Below, piece by piece: positions 9,347-18,800 of a stretch of 64,000 nt of DNA; positions within the stretch are counted from its first letter, which is position 1; each line of letters begins with the position of its first letter. Made by a program: the position numbers and the translations under genes. Under the pieces are notes generated by a model. The model was not told the origin of the DNA and did no database searches. It saw only the letters and a list, made by a program, of their open reading frames with translations. Origin of the DNA: Chania multitudinisentens RB-25 (GTDB lineage Bacteria > Pseudomonadota > Gammaproteobacteria > Enterobacterales > Enterobacteriaceae); assembly GCF_000520015.2 (NCBI RefSeq), contig NZ_CP007044.2, forward strand, positions 2,542,001-2,606,000, read 5' to 3'.

Positions 9347-10036
9347 ATGAAACATGAACATTTCGTTGTGCAAAGCCCTGTAACACCGGCTGAGCAGTTG
9401 ATCCTGCTGTTTCATGGCGTGGGCGATAATCCGGTCGCGATGGGGGAGATTGGCCGCTACTTCGCCAAAGATTTCCCGCAGGCGCTGGTGGTGAGCATCG
9501 GAGGGCCGTTTGCTTTTGGGCAGGGTAATGGTCGCCAGTGGTTCTCCGTGCAGGGGATCTCGGAAGCAAACCGTGTGGAACGTATTGCCGAGGTGATGCC
9601 GAAGTTTGTTGAAACTGTGCGTTATTGGCAACAACAAAGTGGTGTAGGCTATGCCGGAACGGCGTTGATCGGTTTTTCTCAAGGCTCGATTATGGCGCTG
9701 GAAAGTTTAAAAGCAGAACCGAAACTGGCCGGGCGCGTGGTGTCTTTCAGTGGCCGTTTTGCCCAATTGCCGGAAGTGAACTTTGGTGAAAGCGTGGTGC
9801 ATCTGATCCACGGTGAAACCGATGCCGTGATTGCGGTGGAACATGCGCGTGCGGCGGCGGCACGGTTACAAACCGTTGGCTGTGATTTTACGTTAGATGT
9901 AGAAGAAGGCGTTGGGCATGCCATCAATCAGGGCATGATGAACCAGGCGCTGGAACGTTTACATTACTATGTGCCGCAGCATTATTGGGAAGAGGCGATG
10001 TTCGGTAAGCGGGGAGATTTGATCGCGTTTAAATAA
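9347..10036 (+). CDS. ypfH: YpfH serine esterase (alpha/beta hydrolase)
   Basis: 229-residue cytoplasmic hydrolase of the phospholipase/carboxylesterase (PF02230) group. The nucleophile elbow GFSQGS is near residue 108-113; Asp in GETDAVIA and His in GVGHAIN complete the triad. E. coli YpfH has carboxylesterase activity on short acyl esters, but its physiological substrate is unknown. The start follows TGAGGAG. A strong hairpin closes the transcript against the convergent ypfN. Confidence 0.92.
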   Translation: MKHEHFVVQSPVTPAEQLILLFHGVGDNPVAMGEIGRYFAKDFPQALVVSIGGPFAFGQGNGRQWFSVQGISEANRVERIAEVMPKFVETVRYWQQQSGVGYAGTALIGFSQGSIMALESLKAEPKLAGRVVSFSGRFAQLPEVNFGESVVHLIHGETDAVIAVEHARAAAARLQTVGCDFTLDVEEGVGHAINQGMMNQALERLHYYVPQHYWEEAMFGKRGDLIAFK

Positions 10037-10039
10037 GCT

Positions 10040-10065
10040 TCAGGGCGCTAATCAGTGCGCCCTGA
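10040..10065. terminator. Hairpin between convergent ypfH and ypfN
   Basis: Perfect 9-bp stem TCAGGGCGC / GCGCCCTGA with an 8-base loop, between the ypfH stop and the ypfN stop. There is little of a T tract, so termination strength is uncertain. Confidence 0.65.
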
Positions 10066-10067
10066 GA

Positions 10068-10253
10068 TTACTTCTTCTTCGGCCAATCCTCTTCGTCGTC
10101 CCACTTGGCGTTGTTATCGCGGTGCGGTGGCAACTCCGGTTTGTTGGCCAGGAATTTTTTGTGATCCAGGCGGCGTAACTCTTTGATCCCGTTAAGCACT
10201 ATGCCGACCAGTATCACCAGGATTACCCACCAGTAGTCTGTTAACCAATGCAT
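10068..10253 (-). CDS. ypfN: YpfN, UPF0370 small membrane protein
   Basis: 61 residues: one N-terminal membrane helix (WWVILVILVGIVLNGI, about residues 8-23), then a charged, Trp/Asp/Lys-rich cytoplasmic tail. This is the UPF0370 family found downstream of dapE across Enterobacterales; its function is unknown. It starts 2 bases after the stop of the M15 peptidase gene and would be the last gene of a yffB-dapE-M15-ypfN transcription unit. Confidence 0.88.
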   Translation of the reverse strand: MHWLTDYWWVILVILVGIVLNGIKELRRLDHKKFLANKPELPPHRDNNAKWDDEEDWPKKK

Positions 10254-10255
10254 GT

Positions 10256-10927
10256 TTAGCCCTTTTCAACGTGAATAAAACGCGAAAATATTGATGGCAA
10301 ATGGTGAGTGAGCCATTGCACACCGGCCACCTCTTTATCCTGCCAGGATGCCAGCAGTAGCGCGGGCGTCAATAGCCGTTCAGCCTCCTGCGCCAAAGGG
10401 CGGTAGCTGAGATGCCAGGGCTCCACGGCCACGCCGCCTTTATCTTCGGTAAACGGGCGATAAAAACCAAAATCAGCCATATGTTCAGTTATCCACTGAT
10501 TCAGCGGATAAAAATAGCCCCCCTCTTGGTATTCCCAAGGTTCCAGCTGCAATTTTTTCCCTGCCGGCAGCAGCGACGGGGCATAAATATCCAGATCGCT
10601 GCCCCAGTGATGGCGGCTGGCGCCGGGTAAAGCAGACCAACGCAGGATGGCTTCACAACGTTCGGCGGCTGACAGTGATGTGATATCTATTGGCTGACTG
10701 TCTTTATCCAATACTGGCCGCTCGCCGCAGAATTTACCATTCCAGATAGCCAATTGCCGGTCGAAATCACGGAAAGTGCTGGCGGGTTGCAGATCAAACC
10801 CCGCCGCTTTGGCGGCCTGCTGCATTGCGCGAAAAGCCTCTACCGCTGCGGGTTGCAAACGATGGTTGCCGCTCAGCACCGCCAAATGTTCCGCTGAACG
10901 CCCGGTCAGCATTGCTGGTGTGATCAT
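10256..10927 (-). CDS. M15-family D-alanyl-D-alanine carboxypeptidase-like protein
   Basis: 223 residues from the ATG at 10927, which overlaps the dapE stop (ATGA). The M15/VanY zinc site is visible as SRHHWGSDLDIY (His and Asp ligands, about residue 120) and EPWHLSY (third ligand, about 182). I see no export signal, so it may act on cytoplasmic peptidoglycan turnover products, or be exported by an unrecognised route. E. coli has no gene here; linkage to dapE suggests a role in diaminopimelate or murein metabolism (inference). A longer frame to 10996 overlaps dapE and adds residues without family character. Confidence 0.82.
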   Translation of the reverse strand: MITPAMLTGRSAEHLAVLSGNHRLQPAAVEAFRAMQQAAKAAGFDLQPASTFRDFDRQLAIWNGKFCGERPVLDKDSQPIDITSLSAAERCEAILRWSALPGASRHHWGSDLDIYAPSLLPAGKKLQLEPWEYQEGGYFYPLNQWITEHMADFGFYRPFTEDKGGVAVEPWHLSYRPLAQEAERLLTPALLLASWQDKEVAGVQWLTHHLPSIFSRFIHVEKG

Positions 10928-12051
10928 GCGATCAATTGCTCCATGATGCGTTGGTACATACGGCTCAGTAACTGCAAATCGGCGGCATGAACGCATTCGT
11001 TGACTTTATGGATCGTGGCATTTACCGGGCCCAGTTCAACCACCTGTGCACCCATTTGGGCGATAAAGCGCCCATCAGAAGTACCACCGGTGGTCAGTAA
11101 CTGTGGCGTCATTTCTGAGTAGTGTTCCACGGCATTGATCACTGCATCCACCAGCGCACCGCGTGTGGTCAGGAATGGCTGGCCCGATAGCCACCAATCA
11201 AGGCTGTATTTCAACTGGTGGCGATCCAGCAATTCCTGTACGCGCTGCTTAATGATGGCATCGGTGAGTTCAGTACTGAAACGGAAGTTGAACTGTACAA
11301 ACATATCGCCAGGGATCACGTTGTTACTGCCGGTTCCCGCCTGCACGTTGGCAATCTGCATACTGGTTGGCGGGAAAAATTCGTTACCCTGATCCCATTC
11401 AATGGCCACCAGCTCGTTCAGCGCAGGCATGGCGCGGTGAACCGGGTTGTCTGCCAGATGCGGGTAGGCAACGTGCCCCTGAATGCCGTGGATGTGCAGA
11501 TTGGCGGTAATCGAGCCACGGCGGCCATTTTTTACCACATCCCCGACGCGTTCGGTGCTGGAAGGTTCACCTACCAGGCAGTAATCAAGGCGTTCGTGGC
11601 GCGCCATCAGCGCTTCTACCACTTTTACGGTGCCATGAGTGGCGCTGGCTTCTTCATCGGAAGTAATCAGGAAAGCCAAGCGGCCCTGATGATGTGGGTG
11701 TGCGGCGACAAAACGTTCAGCGGCCACTACCATTGCCGCCAAGGAGCCTTTCATATCAGCGGCACCGCGTCCATAGAGCATGCCATCGCGAATGGCGGGT
11801 TCAAAAGGCGGGTTTTCCCACTGTTTTTCATCCCCAGTAGGGACAACATCGGTGTGGCCAGCAAAAGCCAGCGTTTTGCCTTGGCCGCGCCAGGCCCAGA
11901 AATTTTGTGTATCACCAAAGTTCATCGGCTCAATGGTGAAACCGAGAGCTTGTAGGCGGTGAATCATGATTTCTTGGCAGCCTGCATCGTGCGGGCTGAG
12001 AGAAGGGCGCTTGATTAACTGCTGCGCCAGCTCAATAACCGGGCAAATCAT
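10924..12051 (-). CDS. dapE: Succinyl-diaminopimelate desuccinylase
   Basis: 375-residue M20 dinuclear zinc hydrolase that releases meso-precursor LL-diaminopimelate from its N-succinyl form. FAGHTDVVPTGD (first metal His, with the catalytic Asp), GRGAADMKGSLAAM (bridging Asp) and SDEEASATHG (catalytic Glu-Glu) are all intact, as is the C-terminal TTGGTSDGRFIA. Length equals E. coli DapE (375). It overlaps yffB upstream and the M15 gene downstream, each by the ATGA arrangement. Confidence 0.97.
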   Translation of the reverse strand: MICPVIELAQQLIKRPSLSPHDAGCQEIMIHRLQALGFTIEPMNFGDTQNFWAWRGQGKTLAFAGHTDVVPTGDEKQWENPPFEPAIRDGMLYGRGAADMKGSLAAMVVAAERFVAAHPHHQGRLAFLITSDEEASATHGTVKVVEALMARHERLDYCLVGEPSSTERVGDVVKNGRRGSITANLHIHGIQGHVAYPHLADNPVHRAMPALNELVAIEWDQGNEFFPPTSMQIANVQAGTGSNNVIPGDMFVQFNFRFSTELTDAIIKQRVQELLDRHQLKYSLDWWLSGQPFLTTRGALVDAVINAVEHYSEMTPQLLTTGGTSDGRFIAQMGAQVVELGPVNATIHKVNECVHAADLQLLSRMYQRIMEQLIA

Positions 12052-12434
12052 GGCGTGACCTCGGCGAGGAATTGCTGATAACTATCGATACTAAAACCCA
12101 GCAACGCGTGGCCATTGCCATCATCCAACAGCGGGCGCTTGATAATGGCGGGTTGTGTCAACATTAACGCAATAGCCGCTTCGGCATTATCGCAGGCATT
12201 GCGCTGTGCTTCGTCCAGCTTACGCCAGGTGGTGCCACGGGTGTTCAGCAGCGGCTGCCAGCCAAGACGTTCGACAAAATCACGCAGTTGCTGTTCGCTC
12301 AGCCCGTCTGCGCGATAGTCGTGGAACTGATAAGCAACTCCCTGTTCCTCCAGCCAACGGCGCGCTTTTTTGATGGTGTCACAATTTTTGATGCCATAGA
12401 GCTTAAGCAAATTTTTTGAGTCCTGATTGATCAT
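12048..12434 (-). CDS. yffB: YffB, ArsC/Spx-family reductase-like protein
   Basis: 128 residues with a thioredoxin-like ArsC fold: LYGIKNCDTIKKARRWLEEQ at the N-terminus carries the single family cysteine. E. coli YffB (118 residues) binds glutathione weakly and does not reduce arsenate efficiently; its task is unknown. The start here gives a slightly longer N-terminus (MINQDSKNLL). Stop and dapE start overlap, as in E. coli. Confidence 0.9.
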   Translation of the reverse strand: MINQDSKNLLKLYGIKNCDTIKKARRWLEEQGVAYQFHDYRADGLSEQQLRDFVERLGWQPLLNTRGTTWRKLDEAQRNACDNAEAAIALMLTQPAIIKRPLLDDGNGHALLGFSIDSYQQFLAEVTP

Positions 12435-12793
12435 GCGAAAGTGCTACCTATATCTTCGAATCAGTATGGAACAACAGGTCAGCGATGAGGATGTAGGCCG
12501 CCAGGTTGTTGGATTATGTGAAAGATAATGCGGCAAAACCGTGCTTAGATCCAGCCAACGATACATTCAGCATTGGCAGGGGGGGAAGGTAGCATTTAAA
12601 GGGAGGTGCATAGATAGCTCGTTTGATTACAGTGATACTTTTTCACTGTGATTTTTCTTGATTTGCGCAACGGCGTAGTTGTATGAGCTAGCCAGTTTTT
12701 GTGTTTCGGTCCGGGTAAAATAAGGGATGTCGTCGCGTATTAATTATTATAATATGCGATTCATTTAAAATAATGATGAACATGGAAGTAAAA
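12435..12793. other. Gap between yffB and an AT-rich ORF
   Basis: About 360 bases. The first part has the base composition of the neighbours and must hold the yffB-dapE promoter. From about 12600 it becomes AT-rich, marking the left edge of the accessory patch. I see no ORF, hairpin or repeat I can support here. Confidence 0.4.
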
Positions 12794-13225
12794 ATGAATG
12801 CCAGAAAGCTGATATTAACGAATTGTTTTTCATATCAGGAATTATTGGAAATGAAGAGCTCTTATGTTAAGGCAGTTCATGAGGTTTATGGCAAGGGAGG
12901 TAAAGTTGCATGTGATGAGACCTTTGAAAATTATATCCTCGTTCTTGCAGATGTGGTAAGCAGTACTGTTTTTATTTTTACCATTTTAGGTATTATCAAT
13001 ACAGGTATTCTGGTATATCTTCATGGCTTGACTAGAGGGCCGTTTGCTATGTTTATTATAAGTATGGTTATTATAATTTGTGTGGTAATGCGAAATGGTT
13101 CAGTGAGAAAAATAAAGTTAATAACCACAATTAAATTACTTAATTTAAGGTCGAAGATGTTTATTTTTATGATTACTCCACCATGGCTTATAAAAATAAA
13201 TAAGACATTTTTGTTGGTAATTTGA
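12794..13225 (+). CDS. Small AT-rich membrane protein, unknown
   Basis: 143 residues from the ATG at 12794, which has GGAAG five bases upstream; the frame is open 7 codons further but without a ribosome site. Two hydrophobic segments are clear, about residues 50-72 (ADVVSSTVFIFTILGIINTG) and 80-96 (GPFAMFIISMVIIICVV), followed by a basic, Lys/Arg-rich tail. I recognise no family. Codon and base use (many ATA, TTA, AAA) are unlike the surrounding genes, which suggests acquired DNA. It could be a real but poorly conserved gene or a decaying one. Confidence 0.5.
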   Translation: MNARKLILTNCFSYQELLEMKSSYVKAVHEVYGKGGKVACDETFENYILVLADVVSSTVFIFTILGIINTGILVYLHGLTRGPFAMFIISMVIIICVVMRNGSVRKIKLITTIKLLNLRSKMFIFMITPPWLIKINKTFLLVI

Positions 13226-13353
13226 GCGGTGCAGTAAGCTGGTTTTAAATTAATTTAGATAAAAAACAAAAAGATATATATTTTTATGTAATGAAGCCGC
13301 CTTGATTAAGGGGGGAGTCAGCGACGGCATCATAGTCAATTAAGGGGCAAAAC

Positions 13354-13770
13354 CTAAACCTGTTTGAGATCAGCGGCGGTGATGACCTCTCTGGAATTCA
13401 TGCGGATAATGCGTTTCACCGTTTCATCATCTAGTGCCTGAGGGCCAGCATAAACCGTGCTACATGCTTTGCGAAAACTCTGAACGAGAAATTCCTGTAG
13501 GACCCGTTGTTCTACTGAGCTAAGGCCTCCTTCCAGCATCTCTTGCGCATGCACCAGAATATGAGTGCGTAAATGGCGGCGCTTAAGCAGATTGATATAA
13601 CCGGGGAAAACCTGCGGTACCAGATGATACAGACAGGAATTGGCGACAAAGAACTGACCCACCAGCAACCGTTCGGTGCTGAAAGCCGCTGTTGCTGAAG
13701 CGGTTTTCTGGGTATCGAGGTTTTTCAGCGCGAGGTGGTTTCTACGTACCTGTAAATAGAAAAAGGGCAT
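13354..13770 (-). CDS. yjaA: YjaA-family protein
   Basis: 138 residues from ATG 13770 (a TTG two codons earlier extends the frame). It matches the E. coli YjaA pattern throughout: FYLQVRRNHLALKNLDTQK against YIQIRRNQITVRDLESKR, then AAFSTERLLVGQFFVANSCL, and EMLEGGLSSVEQRVLQEFL. YjaA is a stress-associated protein of unknown function in E. coli, where it lies elsewhere on the chromosome. Its presence here in an accessory patch indicates relocation or horizontal acquisition. I see no signal peptide or membrane segment. Confidence 0.75.
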   Translation of the reverse strand: MPFFYLQVRRNHLALKNLDTQKTASATAAFSTERLLVGQFFVANSCLYHLVPQVFPGYINLLKRRHLRTHILVHAQEMLEGGLSSVEQRVLQEFLVQSFRKACSTVYAGPQALDDETVKRIIRMNSREVITAADLKQV

Positions 13771-13806
13771 TTTCAAAAAGGCTCATGGCAGTTGAATTTA
13801 AGTAGA

Positions 13807-13834
13807 TGCCAGCCAGTGGCTTAACTGGCTGGCA
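13807..13834 (-). terminator. Strong hairpin after the DUF3829 lipoprotein gene
   Basis: Perfect 11-bp stem TGCCAGCCAGT / ACTGGCTGGCA with a 6-base loop, 30 bases past the stop of the lipoprotein gene and just upstream of the yjaA-like gene. There is no T tract, so it may be a processing or rho-assisted structure. Confidence 0.55.
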
Positions 13835-13864
13835 GAGTAGTGTATCGCAATACATCCGCTTGAT

Positions 13865-14794
13865 TTATTGCGGTGACTTGCAGCCGTGCTGGTTTATTGC
13901 ACCCACCATGCTGTTATAACGCTCTCCAACGGCGTTCACCCAACCGGAAGAAGAAGGGGCTTTAGCCGCATCGTCAATGGCGTATTGAGTAAAGCTTCTT
14001 AACGCGCCAAGATAGCCATTTACGTAGTTGGTTAACGAAATGCAGCCTGGATCTTTTGAACCGATGATGGGCGCTAAGTCGCTTTCCAATGCATTGGTCG
14101 CTGAAATCAACTGACTATAATCTTCTTTTTTTGCTTTTGATAAAGTCATCAGTTGATCAAAATCACTAATGGATTGTTTGCCGTGCCAAACTAATCCGGC
14201 GACCGTTTTCTCGATAGAGTTATCCGGGGCGGATTCATAAGCGGCCTTACTTCTTTCGGCATCGACCTTCTGGATCTCTACATAAAATTCGTTATTGGCG
14301 TGCAGCAGGGATTTATAGGCGGTGATATATTGTTCGGCTTTCTCCTGCCGCTCTGCAACCCCTTCATTCAAATACCCTTTTGCCTGGATATATTGCTTCA
14401 TCTGGTTATCAATGGGTTCGAAAGCCTCCAGCGCCGCAAGGTATCCTTGAGCTTTTTCAGCCAATACGTTGAGTTCAGATGATGAGGTTTTTATCGTCAA
14501 ACCTGCATTTAACGCCTGAATGGAAGGAGTAATATAATATCCATCCAGATATTCAACGAATGGGATATCTTTATTAGAAAAATCATTTCCCATAAACTTA
14601 TTTAAGTTTTCTGTCATTTTGCCATCAACAGAAAGATTAAATGCTTTAACGAATAGCGAGTACTTTTCATCTGCCGTATTTTTTTCTGACGATTGTTCAA
14701 CGTTTTTATTTACGGCAACGTTATCTTTGGCTCCATCACAACCAGCAAGGAATAGAACACCGATAAAAATAGAGCACAAGAATTTTCCTGACAT
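13865..14794 (-). CDS. DUF3829 (YiiG-like) lipoprotein
   Basis: 309 residues beginning with a lipoprotein signal (MSGKFLCSIFIGVLFLAGCDG; lipobox LAGC, Cys19). The mature part is largely helical and charged, with the layout of DUF3829 proteins such as E. coli YiiG. Asp at the position after the cysteine (CD) would, by the E. coli +2 rule, favour retention in the inner membrane. Function is unknown. The start ATG follows GGATGAT. No operon partner is evident. Confidence 0.75.
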   Translation of the reverse strand: MSGKFLCSIFIGVLFLAGCDGAKDNVAVNKNVEQSSEKNTADEKYSLFVKAFNLSVDGKMTENLNKFMGNDFSNKDIPFVEYLDGYYITPSIQALNAGLTIKTSSSELNVLAEKAQGYLAALEAFEPIDNQMKQYIQAKGYLNEGVAERQEKAEQYITAYKSLLHANNEFYVEIQKVDAERSKAAYESAPDNSIEKTVAGLVWHGKQSISDFDQLMTLSKAKKEDYSQLISATNALESDLAPIIGSKDPGCISLTNYVNGYLGALRSFTQYAIDDAAKAPSSSGWVNAVGERYNSMVGAINQHGCKSPQ

Positions 14795-14977
14795 ATATCA
14801 TCCATGGTTTTTATAAGGTTAAAAAATTATAATACAAAAAAATGAGCAAAGAATAAACATTTTAATGAATATAACATAGCTTTCCCTGCAAAATAAGTTG
14901 CTCCTTGAGCAATATCTAATTGATACTCAGCAATTTTATTTCTGGTAGTAGCGTTTATCCTATTGTTGAGATCAATT

Positions 14978-15442
14978 TCAGCGCACATAGCCGCCGTTTT
15001 GCAAATGTTCCAGTGTGGTTCCTGCTGCGTAAACCATACCCGTTGTCAGATCATGGAAGCCATATTTCTTATAAAATGCCAGTTTATCCGGCACCGCGTA
15101 GATAAATACTTTGCCAAGTGGAGCCAGATCCTGCATTACGCGCTGCATTAACTGATGACCATAACCGTGCCTTTGAAAACGCGGGTGAATCGCGACATCG
15201 GCCAGATAAGCTACCGAAGTCATATCACTGATAGCATGAGCGGTAGCCATCAGTTCACCATTAACCAACCTGAAATAACAGAACTGGCTATTTTGATAGA
15301 TCTTCAACATGGTCTGCGGATCGCGCTTGCCCAATCCAGCGGCTTCCAGCAATTCTGCCAGCCGTTGCCAATCAATATGGCAATGGCTGGGGTCGGTAAT
15401 GATTTCCACAGTTTGTTCCTCATTGATGCGATCCCTAACCAC
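14978..15442 (-). CDS. GNAT-family N-acetyltransferase
   Basis: 154 residues with the GNAT core: beta-4 strand SVAYLADVAIHP, then the acetyl-CoA loop RFQRHGYGHQLMQRVM (Q/RxxGxG/A motif, about residues 88-103) and the C-terminal FYKKYGFHDL. Substrate cannot be told from sequence. The reported start is a GTG without a clear ribosome site, and the protein could start elsewhere in the first 15 codons. It lies between the accessory patch and ypfM. Confidence 0.8.
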   Translation of the reverse strand: MVRDRINEEQTVEIITDPSHCHIDWQRLAELLEAAGLGKRDPQTMLKIYQNSQFCYFRLVNGELMATAHAISDMTSVAYLADVAIHPRFQRHGYGHQLMQRVMQDLAPLGKVFIYAVPDKLAFYKKYGFHDLTTGMVYAAGTTLEHLQNGGYVR

Positions 15443-15629
15443 CTAATGGCACGCTACTATGGAAAAATTGTTGGTACAAGAAAATACCTTACCTAGCCAG
15501 ATGGATGATTAATCTGAAAATGTGCGCTACTCCCGCTTTATTCGGTTGGCATCGTTCCCAAAAGACTTCACTTGGTCAAAAAACAGGCGTAGAATTTAAG
15601 GTGATTTTAAATGGAGGTTGTAAAGTATT

Positions 15630-15689
15630 ATGGTTGATCGTGAGTTAGGGCATTGGAAAGACTTCATCGATGAGATGTTAGGTAACTAA
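15630..15689 (+). CDS. ypfM: YpfM microprotein
   Basis: A 19-residue ORF, MVDRELGHWKDFIDEMLGN, preceded by GGAGG. It aligns with E. coli YpfM (MIERELGNWKDFIEVMLRK) along its whole length with 12 of 19 identical. It also has the same position (next to acrD and yffB) and opposite orientation to acrD. Conservation of sequence and place makes it a real gene. The function is unknown; the peptide could form an amphipathic helix. A strong terminator follows about 80 bases later. Confidence 0.85.
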   Translation: MVDRELGHWKDFIDEMLGN

Positions 15690-15767
15690 CACCGCTTTGA
15701 AGCTTACAACAAGGATGATTGTTTTTTTTACTTAAAACACCTTGGGTACAAAGATTTAGTCTGTAAT

Positions 15768-15800
15768 AAAGCAGCATCGGGTTTCCGGTGCTGCTTTTTT
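15768..15800. terminator. Terminator between ypfM and acrD
   Basis: 11-bp stem (AGCAGCATCGG / CCGGTGCTGCT with one T-G pair) followed by six T on the plus strand. It ends ypfM transcription and probably also serves acrD from the other side, whose stop is 8 bases away. Confidence 0.88.
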
Positions 15801-15807
15801 ATGCTTA

Positions 15808-18800
15808 TTACTCGTTGTTTTTCTTTATCTGTTGCTGCACGGCGAGCTTGCCGGGGAAGCGGCGGCGTACCAGGACAAAGAACAGCGGCACAAAGAAAAT
15901 GGCCAGGATGGTGGCGGAAATCATGCCGCCCATCACGCCGGTGCCAACCGCATGCTGGCTGCCGGAGCCAGCGCCGCTGCTGGTTGCCATAGGTAATACG
16001 CCGAAGATGAAAGCCAGCGAAGTCATCAGAATCGGGCGTAAACGCATACGCGAGGCTTCTAGCGTTGCGGCTATCAGATCCTGGCCTTTGTGGTTAAGCT
16101 CGTTAGCAAACTCAACAATCAAAATCGCGTTCTTGGCAGATAAACCAATAATGGTTAGCAGCCCAACCTGGAAATAAACATCATTCTCCAGCCCGCGCAG
16201 CCAAGTGGCGGCGACGGCGCCAATTACCCCGAGCGGGACAACCAGCATGACCGAGAAAGGAATCGACCAGCTTTCATATAACGCCGCCAAGCACAGGAAA
16301 ACCACCAGCAGCGAAATGGCATACAACGCAGGGGCTTGGGAACCAGACAGGCGTTCCTGGTAGGACATAGCTGTCCATTCCAGGCCGAAACCGGTTGGCA
16401 ACTGGTGGACGAGTTTTTCCATCTCGTCCATTGCGGTGCCAGTGCTGATGCCAGAAGCGGCTTCTCCAACAATTTCTACTGATGAACTGCCGTTATAGCG
16501 CTCTAGGCGCGGTGAACCAGAACTCCAATAAGAGGTAGAGAAGGCGGAAAATGGCACCATACCGCCAGAATTGTTACGCACATACCATTTATTGATGTCT
16601 TCCGGCAGCATGCGGAAAGGCGCGGCGGCCTGAACATACACTTTCTTCACCCGCCCACGGTCAACAAAGTCATTAACATAGGTTGAGCCCCAGGCGGTCG
16701 ATAAGGTGCTATTGATATCATCAATATTGACACCCAGTGTTTGCGCTTTACGTTGATCAATATCGATTTGCAACTGTGGGGTATCGTCCAGGCCGTTATG
16801 GCGTACACGCACCAACTGCGGGTTTTGCCCGGCCAATTGCAGCAACTGGTCACGTGCGGCCATCAATTTACTGTGGCCTTGCCCGGCATGATCCTCCAAC
16901 TGCATATCAAAACCCGACGCATTGCCTAACCCGGTAATGGCCGGTGGACTGCTGGCGATCACCCGCGCTTCATTAATATTGCGGAAGGCTTTACTGGCAC
17001 GGTCAATGATGGCGAATGAACTATTGGCACCCGCGGTACGCGATCCCCAATCGGTCAGGCGAATAAACATGCGTGCCACATTCTGCCCGTTTCCTCCCGG
17101 CCCGGAGCCGATGGTAGAAAACACCGACAGCACGTTATTTTTCTCTTTAGTGAGGAAATACTGTTCGACTCCTTCCACAACTTTAGTGGTTTGCTGTAGG
17201 GTTGAACCCGTTGGCAGTTGTACCTGCACGGTGAATACGCCACGGTCTTCCTGCGGCAGGAATGAGGTAGGCAATTTCAGGAACAATACTGCCATGCCAC
17301 CGAGCAGCAACAGATAAATCACCATATAACGGATACTGTGGTGCAGTACGCGTGCCACGCCGCGTTCATAACGTTCGGCGTTTCGGTTAAACACCCGGTT
17401 GAACCAACCAAAGAAACCACGTTTGCTATGGTGATGGCCTTTGGTCACCGGTTTGAGGAGGGTGGCGCAGAGCGCCGGGGTGAGGATCATCGCCACCAAC
17501 ACTGAAAGTACCATGGCGGAAACAATGGTGATCGAAAACTGGCGATAAATCGCACCGGTAGTGCCCCCGAAGAAAGCCATTGGGACAAAAACCGCTGAAA
17601 GTACCAGAGCGATCCCCACCAACGCGCCCTGGATCTGCCCCATGGATTTACGCGTGGCGTCACGCGGGGATAGCCCTTCCTCACTCATCACGCGTTCGAC
17701 GTTTTCCACCACCACGATGGCATCGTCAACCAGCAGACCTATCGCCAAGACCATGGCAAACATCGTTAATGTATTGATGCTATAGCCGAAAATAGAAAGG
17801 ATGGTGAAGGTGCCCAGCAGCACTACGGGAACAGCGATAGTCGGTATCAGCGTGGCGCGGAAGTTCTGCAAGAACAAGTACATCACCAGGAAAACCAACG
17901 CAATGGCTTCCAACAGTGTTTTGACCACATCCCTAATCGATGCTTTAACGAACGGAGTGGTTTCATAGGCCACTTTGGCTTCCAGCCCGTGCGGGAAGAA
18001 TGGTGCCAGTTCCGCGATTTTGTCTTTTACTTGTTGATCGGTTTGCAGTTCATTGGCACCGGAAGCCAGTTTGATATTCATCCCGGCCGCCTGCAACCCA
18101 TTGTAACGACTTAGGAAGTTATAGTTTTCACTGCCCATTTCAATCGTGGCGACATCGCCCAATGTCACCAGTGAACCGTTCTGATTGACGCGCAGGGTAA
18201 TTTCGCGGAACTGTTCTGGTGTTTGTAACTGAGATTGTGCGTTGATAGTGGCGTTAAGCGCCTGTTTATCCACCGCAGGCGAACCACCAAGCTGACCAAC
18301 CGCGACCTGGGTGTTCTGCGACCTGATGGCGTTCACCACGTCTTGGGTGGTCAATTGATAACCGGTAAGTTTGTTGGGGTCCAGCCAGATACGCATGGCG
18401 TACTGCGAACCGTAAACGTCCATACTGCCAACGCCATCAATACGGCTGAGGGGATCTTGCAGATTGGAAACGATGTAATCGGCAATATCCTGCTTGTCCA
18501 TACTGCCATCGGTGGAAACAAAAGCCACCATCATCAGCGTGGTATCGCCGGATTTTGATACCGTTACCCCCTGTTGCTGCACCGGCTGCGGCAGGCGTTT
18601 GATTGCGGCCTGTAATTGGTTTTGCACCTGCTGCATAGCCTGATTGGGATCGGTGCCTGCGTTAAAGGTCAGCGTCACGCTGGCTTGGCCGGTGTTGGTA
18701 CTCTGCGACGACATATACATCATGTTGTCCAGGCCAGTCATACTCTGCTCAATAATCTGGGTAACGGTGTTTTCCAGCGTTTGTGCCGAAGCCCCTGGAT

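Noticed and set aside
11218..11955. 245-codon plus-strand frame opposite dapE
   Set aside because: Shadow of dapE, which has all catalytic motifs. No ribosome site or recognisable domain.
13331..13350. Shared 14-base string GTCAATTAAGGGGC near 13.3 kb and in the terminator at 42.0 kb
   Set aside because: Too short to call a repeat or attachment site, and one copy is part of a terminator stem. No duplication extends on either side.
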